The position numbers and the translations under genes are program-made. A stretch of 64,000 nucleotides of DNA from Shimazuella kribbensis DSM 45090 (GTDB lineage Bacteria > Bacillota > Bacilli > Thermoactinomycetales > Thermoactinomycetaceae), in contig NZ_ATZF01000016.1 in assembly GCF_000428065.1 (NCBI RefSeq), positions 1 through 64,000 of the forward strand. The letters run 5' to 3'. The notes under the pieces were generated by a model. The model worked only from the letters and a program-made list of their open reading frames with translations, had not been told where the DNA came from and ran no database searches. Position 1 is the stretch's first letter. Each line of letters begins with the position of its first letter. Positions 1 to 10,700 of the stretch are shown here, in pieces.

Positions 1-3000
1 TAAGTCAAACTTGGCTGTCGTCTGTGGCAATGCCACTTCCTGCATCGCAAGACCTGCTACTTCAGGTGCTTGCCATGCATCCGTTTCGACTGAAAACATC
101 ACTTGGAACAGCGGAGAGTGGCTCAAGTGACGATCAGGGGCGACTTCTTCGACCACCCGTTCAAACGGAACAGTCGCATGGGAATAAGCTTCGATTGCTC
201 CTTGTTTCACGCGTTGCAATACGTCGTTCCATGTAGGTTCTCCCGACAAATCGTTGCGGAACACCAGCGTATTGACAAAGAAACCAATAAGTGATTCCCA
301 TTCTGCGTGAGATCGGCCTGCTACAGGACTTCCTACTGCAATATCGGTACTTCCCGTATAACGAGCCAATAGCGTTTGGAAAACGGCCAACGTGGTCATA
401 TAAAACGTTGTTCCCTGCTTCTTGGACCATCTTGCTATTCCCGCTCGCAGTTCTTCCGATAACGTGACCGAATATGTTGCTCCAGCAAAGGTTTGCTCAC
501 TGCCGCGAGGATGATCTGTCGGTAAATCGAGTACAGGAAGATCTGCCAACTTCGTCTTCCAATATCCCAGCTCTTGCTGCATACTTTCGTTTTCCATCCA
601 TGCTTGCTCTTGCCATGCATAATCCGCATACTGCAACGTCAGAGGCGGAAGTTCTTTATCATGGTAAATGACAAATAATTCATCCATTAAGATAGGTAAG
701 GATCCTCCATCTGCTACAATGTGGTGCAAATGGAAGAGCAGATACCAGTGCTCATTGGTTAACTGGTATGCATATAATACTGCCAGTGGTCCATTAGCGA
801 GATCAAAAGCTCGATTTATTACTTGATCCATATTCTGTTTCGCTTCATCCTCAGAATGGTCACTGTAGCGTAAATCTTCATACTCAAAACAATCATTTGA
901 CGGTTCTGATATTTTTTGAAATAACTGTCCCTCTTTGAAATAGAAATTGGTTCGCATGCTAGCATGACGTTCCAATAAGGCTAGATAACTTTTTTCTAAC
1001 TGATCCTGGTGGAGTGTTCCTTTGATTTCTACCATAAACGGCATGTGGTATATGGATTGATCTGTTGTATATTGATCCATAAACCACAATCTTTTTTGCC
1101 CAAATGAAGCAGGTATCTCTCCATTTTTTTCTGTATGAATCGAAAATAAAGTCTCTTTTTCATTCTGATTTTGTAAATGAAGAACAAACTCAGCAATGGT
1201 TGGTGCTGTAAACAATGATTGCAGAGGCAAGGAAATATCAAAAACTTTGTGCACCCTAGCAATCACTTGGGTTGCGAGTAGAGAATGACCGCCAATAGAA
1301 AAGAAATTATGATGTATCCCAAATTGATCATGACCTAATACTTCTGACCAGATAGAATGCAGTTGTTTTTCCTCTTCCTTTACTGGCTCCACCACATTTT
1401 CTGTTGTGCGATCCATGGGCAGTTCTAATGCATCCAACTGTTTACGATCTATTTTGCCGTTTGAGGTGAGCGGGAAAGTAGGTAACGATAGAAAACGACT
1501 TGGAATCATATAGCTTGGTAATGTACTTTCTAACCATGATTTCCAATTGATTTCTTTATTTGTTTGTACATATGCAACCAATTGCTTGCCACTATGGTCT
1601 TCTTTTGCTAACACAACCACATCATTTACATCCGCGTGTGTAGCCAAAACGGCTTCGATTTCACCCAGTTCTACCCGAAATCCACGAACTTTTACTTGAT
1701 TATCAAGCCGTCCAATAAAATGAATCAACCCATTGGAATCAATTCGAACCAAATCGCCGGATCGATACAATCGACCTTTATCTGACAAAGTCACAAACTT
1801 TTCGTCTGTCAATTCCTGACGATTGGCATAGCCACACGCTAGACCATCGCCTCCAATGTACAATTCTCCTGGGACTCCAATAGGAACATCTTTACCATTT
1901 TCATCTAGTATATAGACATATGTGCCTGAAATCGGTCGTCCGATAGGTACTGAATTCTCACCATCCCAGTCTGCTGGCAGAGGGTAACAGCAAGTAAAGG
2001 TAGTATTTTCTGTTGGACCATACCCATTGATTACTTGTGGCCCATGAAGCGAAAGAACCTGTTTTACATGACTTGCAGATACCACATCTCCACCTGTTAA
2101 CAAATAACGTAGTCCGGAAAGAGAAAATAATTGCTCTTCTACAAAAAGCCGGAATAATCCTGCTGTTAACCAAAGTATGGTAACTTTATTCTTTATAATC
2201 TCCTGACTGATTTCCTCTAAAGTAGGTGAGCCTGAAGGCATGATTACTAACTTTGCTCCATTTAAAAAACTCCCCCATATTTCCAGCGTAGCAGCATCAA
2301 AAGCAACAGGTGACAACTGGAGAAAGACATCATCTTTATGAATCTGCATATAATTTGGGTTTTGAACCAAACGCACAATACCTCTTGCTGTGATTTCAAC
2401 ACCTTTTGGAAGACCAGTCGAACCAGATGTATACATCACATACGTCAATGAATCAATCGTGGCATGGCACGGAAAATCACGAGAATTCTGATCGAAAAAC
2501 TTTATTTCTTCCCAGATTGAAAAGCGAAATGATTTATGGTCAAATCGGTCTGCAAATGTTGAACTTGTCAATACATGAGAAAGCTGTGCATCATCCAATA
2601 AATAATCAAAACGATCTCTTGGATAATTCACGTCAAAAGGTACATAAACAGCACCCAATTTGACAATTCCTAATATGCTGATATAAAACTCCATGGATCG
2701 CTCGAAGCATATTCCTACTTTATCTCCATGACCGATACCTTGAGAAGATAGATACCATGCGACTTGATTTGCTTTATTATTGAGTTCTTGATAACTACAA
2801 GTTTGATTCATACTTTGTATTGCTATGGCATTCGGATCTTGCTGAACCATTTGTTCAAACAGGGTAGCTAGAGACTCTTCTTTGTATCTTTTCTCGGTTT
2901 GATTCCACTCTAACCATTTTCTTTTTTCATCCGTTGTTATTATGTTTACTTCATTTATTGGAGTGTACTGATCTGTAACCAAACTTTCTAGTATCATTTT

Positions 3001-4725
3001 AAATTGCTCTAACATGCGATCAATCGTACTAACTGCATATAAATCTGTGTTGTACTCTAAAATGGCATCTAATTCTTCAGCACGCTCTACCATCGTCAAG
3101 GTTAAATCAAATTTTGCTATTTTTTGGTCTAATATTATTGGTTCTAAATGCAAAGAGGAATCTGAACTGGTATCCAAATTCATATTCTGTAAAACAAACA
3201 TAGCTTGAAACAACGGTGATAAAGAAGACTGCCTATCTGGTAATACTGCTTCCACTACTCTATCAAAGGGGACTTCTTGATAAGAAAATGCATCTAATAC
3301 TGTGTCTTTTACCCTATCTAACGCTTGATTCCACGAAGGATTATCAGAAAAATCTGTACGTAGTACGATTGTATTGACAAAAAATCCGATCACTTTTTCC
3401 CATTCTGATTGAAAACGGCCTGCCACCGGACTGCCTACAACCATTTCTTTTTCCCCGCTATATCTGGAAAGTAACAGTTTAAATGCGGTAAGCAATACCA
3501 TATATAAACTCGAATTTGTCGATTGTGCCACATGGCGAAGTTGCCTTACCAAACTGCTTGAAAGACTTGTTGTGACAGCTGAACCACGATAGGATTCCTT
3601 TGCTGGACGAGGATAATCGGTAGACAATTGCGTTGCAGGCATATCTTGAAGTTTATCCACCCAATACTTTAGTTGCTCCTCTTCACGATTCCAATCTTTT
3701 TCTTGTTCTGCAATCGCATAATCCAAATAATCATACTGATTGGGAGATACTTGAACTCCTTCGTAAAAAGAAGCAAAATCTTTTATTAAAATCCCCAAAG
3801 ACCATCCATCCATTACAAGATGGTGTGCTTGAATAAGCAATCTCCATTCTTCTTCCAGACGATAGAGGGAAACGCGAAACAGAGGGCCTTGTTCCAAATC
3901 AAAAGGTTGATCTAAGTGATGTTGAATGAGAGTATTTACGACTTTCTCCGGTTGTTCTTCTTTACATAAGTCTTGAAAGGAAAACCAATTTTCCATACTA
4001 GATTGGATTCTTTGTTCTGGTACTCCTTTTTCATTTGCATGAAAAGTAACACGCAAGATCCCATGTCTGGTTATAACTTGCTCAAAAGCTTGTTGTAACC
4101 TCTCTACCTCTATATGACCAGTCAATCGATAAGCAGCTGGAACAGAATACACGGTTGTTCCTGGAATCAATTGTTCCCAAAACCATAATCTTTGTTGAGA
4201 AGAAGAAAGAATAACAGGATTGTCTTTATTGACTACTTCCGTTACCTTTCCAACTTCTAATTGTGTATCAATATATTCAGCTACCTCGTTCAATGGAAAA
4301 CCCAAAAGTATTTCAGTAGAAAGCTCCACTTCGAATGTTTGTTGTAAGTGGTCTACCATATCCTCTGCTACTGTCTGTTCTAGAAACAATTCATGAACAT
4401 CTGTAACGACTCGATCACTCCAAATCTCCCAAATCTCAGCAACCAATTCTTCTGTTACTGTACTAGGAGACATAGGAAAAAAAGTTCCCTCCGCTTGTTC
4501 GAGCGAAGGAACTTCAACGAATACGGTAGAGCTAAGGTCAACTGTCATATTCTGTTTTACATACTGTCTCAACTCATATTTTTTAGGAGATTGGTTGGCA
4601 GTTGGAACAAAATAAGCAATTTGCTTATCTTGTTCCTCCTCCACCTTTATTTGCAATACGGAAGGATGGTGAATTAGAAATAATTCTAACTCTCTTCCTT
4701 TTATCTCAAGGTTCTTTTTGTTCAC
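1..4725 (-). CDS. Non-ribosomal peptide synthetase 3 (partial; C-A-PCP-C visible), runs off the left edge
   Basis: Third synthetase of the assembly line, open without a stop to the window edge. The GTG start at 4725 is chosen because AAAGGG lies 9 nt upstream and the upstream synthetase stops 5 nt earlier. Residues 1 to about 165 resemble the end of an A domain plus a carrier, but the NGKIDR and GGHSL motifs are lost (AEGTFFP, LEQTVAEDM). Then come an LCL-type C domain (HHLVMDGWS near residue 300), an A domain (FDAATLE near 805), a PCP (GGHSLL near 1145) and a second LCL-type C domain (HHIVADGGS near 1333). The A-domain pocket read by eye is D-A-L-W-L-G-G-T-F-(K), close to valine codes. The last C domain is visibly GC-richer (about 50%) than the rest. 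Product release cannot be seen in the window. Confidence 0.93.
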   Translation of the reverse strand, partial: MNKKNLEIKGRELELFLIHHPSVLQIKVEEEQDKQIAYFVPTANQSPKKYELRQYVKQNMTVDLSSTVFVEVPSLEQAEGTFFPMSPSTVTEELVAEIWEIWSDRVVTDVHELFLEQTVAEDMVDHLQQTFEVELSTEILLGFPLNEVAEYIDTQLEVGKVTEVVNKDNPVILSSSQQRLWFWEQLIPGTTVYSVPAAYRLTGHIEVERLQQAFEQVITRHGILRVTFHANEKGVPEQRIQSSMENWFSFQDLCKEEQPEKVVNTLIQHHLDQPFDLEQGPLFRVSLYRLEEEWRLLIQAHHLVMDGWSLGILIKDFASFYEGVQVSPNQYDYLDYAIAEQEKDWNREEEQLKYWVDKLQDMPATQLSTDYPRPAKESYRGSAVTTSLSSSLVRQLRHVAQSTNSSLYMVLLTAFKLLLSRYSGEKEMVVGSPVAGRFQSEWEKVIGFFVNTIVLRTDFSDNPSWNQALDRVKDTVLDAFSYQEVPFDRVVEAVLPDRQSSLSPLFQAMFVLQNMNLDTSSDSSLHLEPIILDQKIAKFDLTLTMVERAEELDAILEYNTDLYAVSTIDRMLEQFKMILESLVTDQYTPINEVNIITTDEKRKWLEWNQTEKRYKEESLATLFEQMVQQDPNAIAIQSMNQTCSYQELNNKANQVAWYLSSQGIGHGDKVGICFERSMEFYISILGIVKLGAVYVPFDVNYPRDRFDYLLDDAQLSHVLTSSTFADRFDHKSFRFSIWEEIKFFDQNSRDFPCHATIDSLTYVMYTSGSTGLPKGVEITARGIVRLVQNPNYMQIHKDDVFLQLSPVAFDAATLEIWGSFLNGAKLVIMPSGSPTLEEISQEIIKNKVTILWLTAGLFRLFVEEQLFSLSGLRYLLTGGDVVSASHVKQVLSLHGPQVINGYGPTENTTFTCCYPLPADWDGENSVPIGRPISGTYVYILDENGKDVPIGVPGELYIGGDGLACGYANRQELTDEKFVTLSDKGRLYRSGDLVRIDSNGLIHFIGRLDNQVKVRGFRVELGEIEAVLATHADVNDVVVLAKEDHSGKQLVAYVQTNKEINWKSWLESTLPSYMIPSRFLSLPTFPLTSNGKIDRKQLDALELPMDRTTENVVEPVKEEEKQLHSIWSEVLGHDQFGIHHNFFSIGGHSLLATQVIARVHKVFDISLPLQSLFTAPTIAEFVLHLQNQNEKETLFSIHTEKNGEIPASFGQKRLWFMDQYTTDQSIYHMPFMVEIKGTLHQDQLEKSYLALLERHASMRTNFYFKEGQLFQKISEPSNDCFEYEDLRYSDHSEDEAKQNMDQVINRAFDLANGPLAVLYAYQLTNEHWYLLFHLHHIVADGGSLPILMDELFVIYHDKELPPLTLQYADYAWQEQAWMENESMQQELGYWKTKLADLPVLDLPTDHPRGSEQTFAGATYSVTLSEELRAGIARWSKKQGTTFYMTTLAVFQTLLARYTGSTDIAVGSPVAGRSHAEWESLIGFFVNTLVFRNDLSGEPTWNDVLQRVKQGAIEAYSHATVPFERVVEEVAPDRHLSHSPLFQVMFSVETDAWQAPEVAGLAMQEVALPQTTAKFDL

Positions 4726-4730
4726 ACTCG

Positions 4731-7700
4731 TCAGCCCTTTCTCACAGAAGCCTTACGAAGGAGATTTTGTTTGATCAGTTTTACTAGCTCGGCAATGGTC
4801 GGACATTCAAAAAGAACGCGAAGAGGCAATTGGCAACGATACAATTCGTTGATACGCGTAATTACCTGAGTTGCCATGAGCGAATGACCACCTAGTTGAA
4901 AGAAATTATCTTCCACACCAATTTGTCCATCTATTCCTAAGACTTCCACCCAGATTGATACCAAACGCTGCTCCATAGGTGTGCTAGGTGCTACATAAGA
5001 AGATTGGATATCCATCTCTAATTCTAGTAGTGCTTTTTTATCCAATTTCCCATTTGGCGTTACAGGAAAATCAGACAACCATTTGTACCCTGCTGGATGC
5101 ATATAGTCAGGTAACTTCTGCTTAATAAGTGTTTTCCAATCTGATTGTGTATCTTTTTCCGCTTGTACAAAAGCAAGTAAAACCTTTTCGTTATTATCTT
5201 GCTCTTTGTAAAGAACAACCACTTGCGTCACATCTGGATGTTCCAGTAAAACGGTCTCGATTTCTCCAAGTTCCACACGAAAACCTCGGAGCTGAATTTG
5301 ATCATCTTTTCTACCCATAAAAAATAGTTGACCGTCTGTTCCATAACGGACGATATCACCCGTTTGGTAAATCCTCCCCAATTGGATATCATTTGAAAAT
5401 TTTTCCTCTGTGAGGTCTTGTCGATTTCGATATCCTCTGGCTAGACTAGTTCCTGCAAGCCACAATTCTCCTGACACACCGATTGGCAATTTTTGCCCAA
5501 AATGATTGACTACCGCTATTTTTGTACCTGCTATCGGTGATCCTATAGAAGGAAGATCATTTTTATTTCCCTCTGTTACTGTACCCGCAATTGCAACAAC
5601 CGTATTTTCAGATGGTCCATAGTGATTCACTACCTTTATTGGAAAAGTTGCAGGTGGATATTGACGAAGTTGATCGCCTCCTGTTAGTAACAAACGCGGA
5701 ATTGTTTCACCTGTCCAATCCAATTGAAAGAAAGCTTCACATAAAACGGTAGGAACAAAACTAACAGTTATCTTGCTGCGAATCAACCAATCTCTCAACC
5801 GAGCTGGAGATAAACGTTCCTCTTCCTCTACAATGCACAGAGTTGCACCACTTGCTAATGTTGGCCATATCTCCCAAACAGAAGCATCAAAACCAACTCC
5901 TGCAAGCATGGAACATTTATCCTCACTCGTAATCGAATAGGTAGATTGATGCCAATCAACTAGTTGTTGCAAAGATTGTTGAGTTATTTCTACTCCTTTG
6001 GGAGTACCTGATGATCCAGATGTATAAACCACATATGCAAGATGTTGAGGTAGACCTGAGCGTGTATGAATCGCTGGCATACTGCTCCATTTCCATTTAT
6101 CTTTATCCATACATATTAGATGTTTCTTGGTAGCAGCACATTTAGTTTGTAATAAACTGTTTGTAATCACTACATCTAAATCTGCATCTTGGATCATCCA
6201 TTTGATTCGATCTTCAGGATAAGCCGGGTCAATCGGCACATATGCCGCACCAATGAGATGAATCGCCATCACGCTAGTCACCAAGTCTATCGATCGGTCT
6301 AAAAGAACTCCAACACAATCGCCCGTTTTTACATCTGACATTCCTAAGTAGTAAGCCAATTGTGATGCGTTTTGATAAAGCTCCCCATAAGTCCATTCCC
6401 CATCTTTGCTTTGGATAGCAATCTGATCTGGACAATTCATCGAATGTGCAACGATTCTTTCTAATGTTGATAATGGATATGCTATCTCTTTTGAATGATG
6501 CCAATTGTTTAACTGGGCTTTCTCTTCCTCTAATAAAAGATCCAAATTAGCTACAGATGTACTGGATGATTGAATAAATTGTTTCAGTAACTGTGTAAAC
6601 AACCGCATAAATCGAACAATCATCTTTTTATCAAATTTACTGTTGTCGTACATCCATTTAAAAAACAGAGTTTCACCAGGAGCCACAACTAAAACTAGTG
6701 GGTAATGACTTTTCTCCAATCCTTTTAGATTTGAGATTTGCAAAGTTGCATTCTTAAAATCACGCATTTGATAGTTTTCCATCACCAATAAGTAGTGGAA
6801 AAGCGGTTCTTCTATGCCAATTCCAGCCCAGTCCGCAATCTTGGTTAATGGGACATATGAATATTCTTCTGTATCTTTCAATTGTTGTTGTAAACTAGTG
6901 AGATATTGTTCCATTTGCATATCCTTGCTCAAATCTATGCGCACTGGAATCGTGTTAATAAATGGTCCCACAATTTGTTCGACACCACTTAATGAACCAG
7001 GTCTACCAGATACAGTCGTTCCATAAACCAAATCAGATTGTCCACTATAAGCAGCTAAGAAAATTCCCCAAGCAGCTTGAATAACAGTATTCATTGTTAC
7101 TTTTTGACTCTTGGCAAATCGCTTGATATCCTCCGTAATTTCTTCTGATAGATACGTAATCCATTCTCCATGTGTGGATATACCAGAAGTAGTAGAAATA
7201 GCTATCTCTGCAGGTTTTGCATCAGCTAATTGATGTGACCAGTATGATTTGGCTAACTCTTCATCTTGTTCTTGTAACCATTGAAAATACACTTCATAAG
7301 ATGAAATCGTTGGAAGCTGTACACTTCTTTGATCCAAAAGTAACTGATAGATTTGCAAAAACTCTTCTAATACAACCGGCATACTCCAACCATCTAGAAT
7401 AACATGATGATAACTCCAGACAACTTGATGCTTATTTTCTTTGATAGAAAAAACCCCTAAACGCATTAACGGCGGTTTATCCAAATCAAATGCTTTTTTA
7501 CTATCCTTTGTTAAGTAGTCTGCTAGAAACTGATCTTGTTCTTCTTTATTGAACCCAATCCAGTTCTCGTGATAGATAGGAATATTCATCTGCTTCCAAG
7601 CGATCTGATGAGGAATTTTTACTCCTTTCCACCATAAAGAGATAGACAACTGTGAGTGTCTTTCTACCAAGTGATCCCATGCTTCTGCAAATAAGCGGGT

Positions 7701-10700
7701 ATCTAATTCTCCTGTGATATCCATTGTCATTTGAATGACATAAGCTTGCTCATTAGCCTCATAGAGGCTATGAAATAACATTCCTTCTTGTAATGGACTT
7801 AGCAGATAAATGCTTTTTACATCTTGTAGAGATGGTACTTGTAACAATTCTTCTTTCTCTAGTTTTGCTAATGGAAAATCTACCAACATCGGTTGAGGTT
7901 TTTTCTTCACACAATGTTGAATTAATAAATTCAGCTGTTGTTGATACAGCGTAATCCAAGAAGTGATCTGCACCTTGGAAAATTGAACAGGATCATAAAT
8001 AAATTTCACTTCTAATTGTTCATCCTGAATAATAGACCATATATCTAAAGCATATGGCCGACGCAATGTCGGATCCACTAATGTACCAATTCCCTCAGAA
8101 GTAGAGGAATCCCAAATTGAAGTAGGATCATCCTGAAATTGACCAAGGTAATTAAAGCTAATAGGAGAAGAAGCAGCCAAATCCAGTCTATTCAGATGTT
8201 TTAACATCCCATAACTAATTCCTTGTTTTGGTACACGCGAAATCAGATCTTGTACTTTTGGAACAAGGATATCCCAGTCTTCTCCATCCATTTGAAATCG
8301 AATAGGATAGATGGAAGTAAACCATCCTACTGTTCTAGATAAATCTGTACCCACTCCAAATGATTCTTCTCGTCCATGTCCTTCCAAATCGATTGTCACC
8401 GCATCATTACCGGCCCACGCATGATAAGAACGAATCAAAGCGGCTAGTAGCAATTCTGTTACACGAGCTCGATATGCTTGATAACTTTGAGTTAATAGTA
8501 GTTTTGTCTCATCCACAGGTAACCTAAAAGAAATATGCCCTGCATCTTGTTCCCTGTTTTCACTAGCTGTATCAAAAATAGGCGGCAACTCATCTGGACT
8601 TGCCTGTTGTTGCTTCCAAAACTCTATTTCGTCGGACCAAGCTTCCGTTTGCGAAGATTTCAACAAAATGTTAGACCAAGCTTGATAAGATGTTGTCTTG
8701 GCTGGTAGTATTGATTCTTTTCCTGTAGCTAACTGCTGATACGCTAGTGATAAATCTTCTAATAAAATCCTCCATGATACACCATCGATAATAAGATGAT
8801 GAATCACCATGAGTAGTTTGTCTTGTTTTCCAAAACCATGCTTAAAATAAATTGCACGAAACAAAGGACCTTCTTGCAAATGAAGACTAGTTTGAGCACG
8901 TTGTCCAACTTGTTTGATGGCTTCTATCTGTTCCAAGTCGGTCATGCTGCTAATATCCAAGATTTGAAGTGGAACACTATTGGATATTGTGCTATATGAT
9001 TGACGCCATCCTTTTTCTGTTTCTACAAAGCGAAGACGAAATCCATCATGATGCTCGATTAATTTTTCTAAAGCATTCGTCAGAATAGAAATAGAAAGTG
9101 GATGAGATAAACTCAACAACATCGCTTGGTTAAAATGATGTAAATTTTCCATCTTCTGATCAAAAAACCATTTTTGAATAGGAGTTAATGGAACTTCTCC
9201 AAAAATTAAACCTTGATCATGATTGGTGTGCTCTACCACTTTTGCTACTGTTGCAAGTTCACTAATGGTTTGATGGCTGAATACTTGTTTAGCTGTAATT
9301 GCTACACCTGCACTCTTTGCACGTGCTACCATCTGAATGCTAATAATGGAGTCTCCGCCAAGTTGGAAAAAGTTATCATGTACACTGATTTGATCGATAT
9401 GCAATAGTTGGCGCCAAATTTCTGCTAATTGGCACTCTACTTTTGTACGTGGAGCAACAAAATTGTCCTCATCAACTAGTTGATCCCAATTTGGTTCTGG
9501 AAGATTGGATCTATCTAATTTTCCATTTGCAGTAAGCGGAAAACTTGATAAAGCGATAAAAAGTTTTGGGATCATATACGAAGGAAGCTTTTCCATTAGT
9601 TCGTCTCTCAACAATGGAACATCATAATCATTTTCTGTAACAACATAAGCAACAAGGTTGTTCTCCAAAATCATAACGACAGCTTCACGAACATGATCTA
9701 ACTGGATTAAAGTCGCTTCTATTTCACCTAACTCTACTCGGTATCCGCGTATGCTAACTTGTCGATCCATTCTACCTTGGAAATGGAGATTTCCATCTGA
9801 CATTAGGCGTACTCGATCACCAGTTTTGTACAACCGACCAAAAAGCGGATGGTGAATAAAAGAATGTTTGGTTTTATCAGGTTGCTGATGATATCTCGCT
9901 GCTAATTGATTTCCGCCAATACATAGTTCTCCTGGTATACCGATCGGTACTTGCATTCCCTGTTCATCCAGTACATAGACCTGTACTCCCGAAATCGGTT
10001 TTCCGATAGATGGGGACCAAGGCCCTTCGGTTGGAACCAATCCAGCAGTCGCTACGACTGTATTTTCTGTCGGCCCGTAATGGTTAATGATAGGAATAGG
10101 AAAATCGTGTGATGGGTATACATGCAACTGATCTCCACCTGTTAGTATATGTCGTAAACTGCCTCCATTCGACCAAGGAATGGACAACAACTGAGCAAGT
10201 AATGGTGTCGGAATGAAACTAATCGTAATACCTTGTCTGATCAACCAATCTCTTAGTTCTGTTGGATCTGTCTTTTTCTCTTCATTGGGGATTACCAATG
10301 TACCGCCAGCAGCCAGTGTTGGCCAAATTTCCCAAGCAGAAGCATCAAACGCAGGTCCAGCTAACATAGTAGTGCGATCTTCAATGGTTAGTTCATAAGT
10401 TTGTTGATGCCAATTCACCAAGTTGTGTAATCCTCCATGCGTGATGCATACACCTTTAGGTACTCCAGTAGAACCGCTTGTATAAACCATGTAAGCAAGT
10501 TGATTCTCCTCAATAGGTGAAAATGCGGCACTTGTTGGCATATGATCCCATGAAACAGGATGTTTATCTAATACAAAAGTAGTTGTTGCAAGACCAGCTA
10601 ACCGTTCGGTAAGGTGATTTTCCGTTAAGAGGACAGATGCCCCTGAATCTTCAAACATATAAGCCAAACGTTCTAATGGATAAGTAGGATCTAATGGAAC

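Noticed and set aside
1-4725. NRPS 3 region as broken short ORFs
   Set aside because: The minus-strand frame from 4725 showed no stop in the stretches I translated, including the left edge. It is an edge-truncated gene, not a pseudogene.
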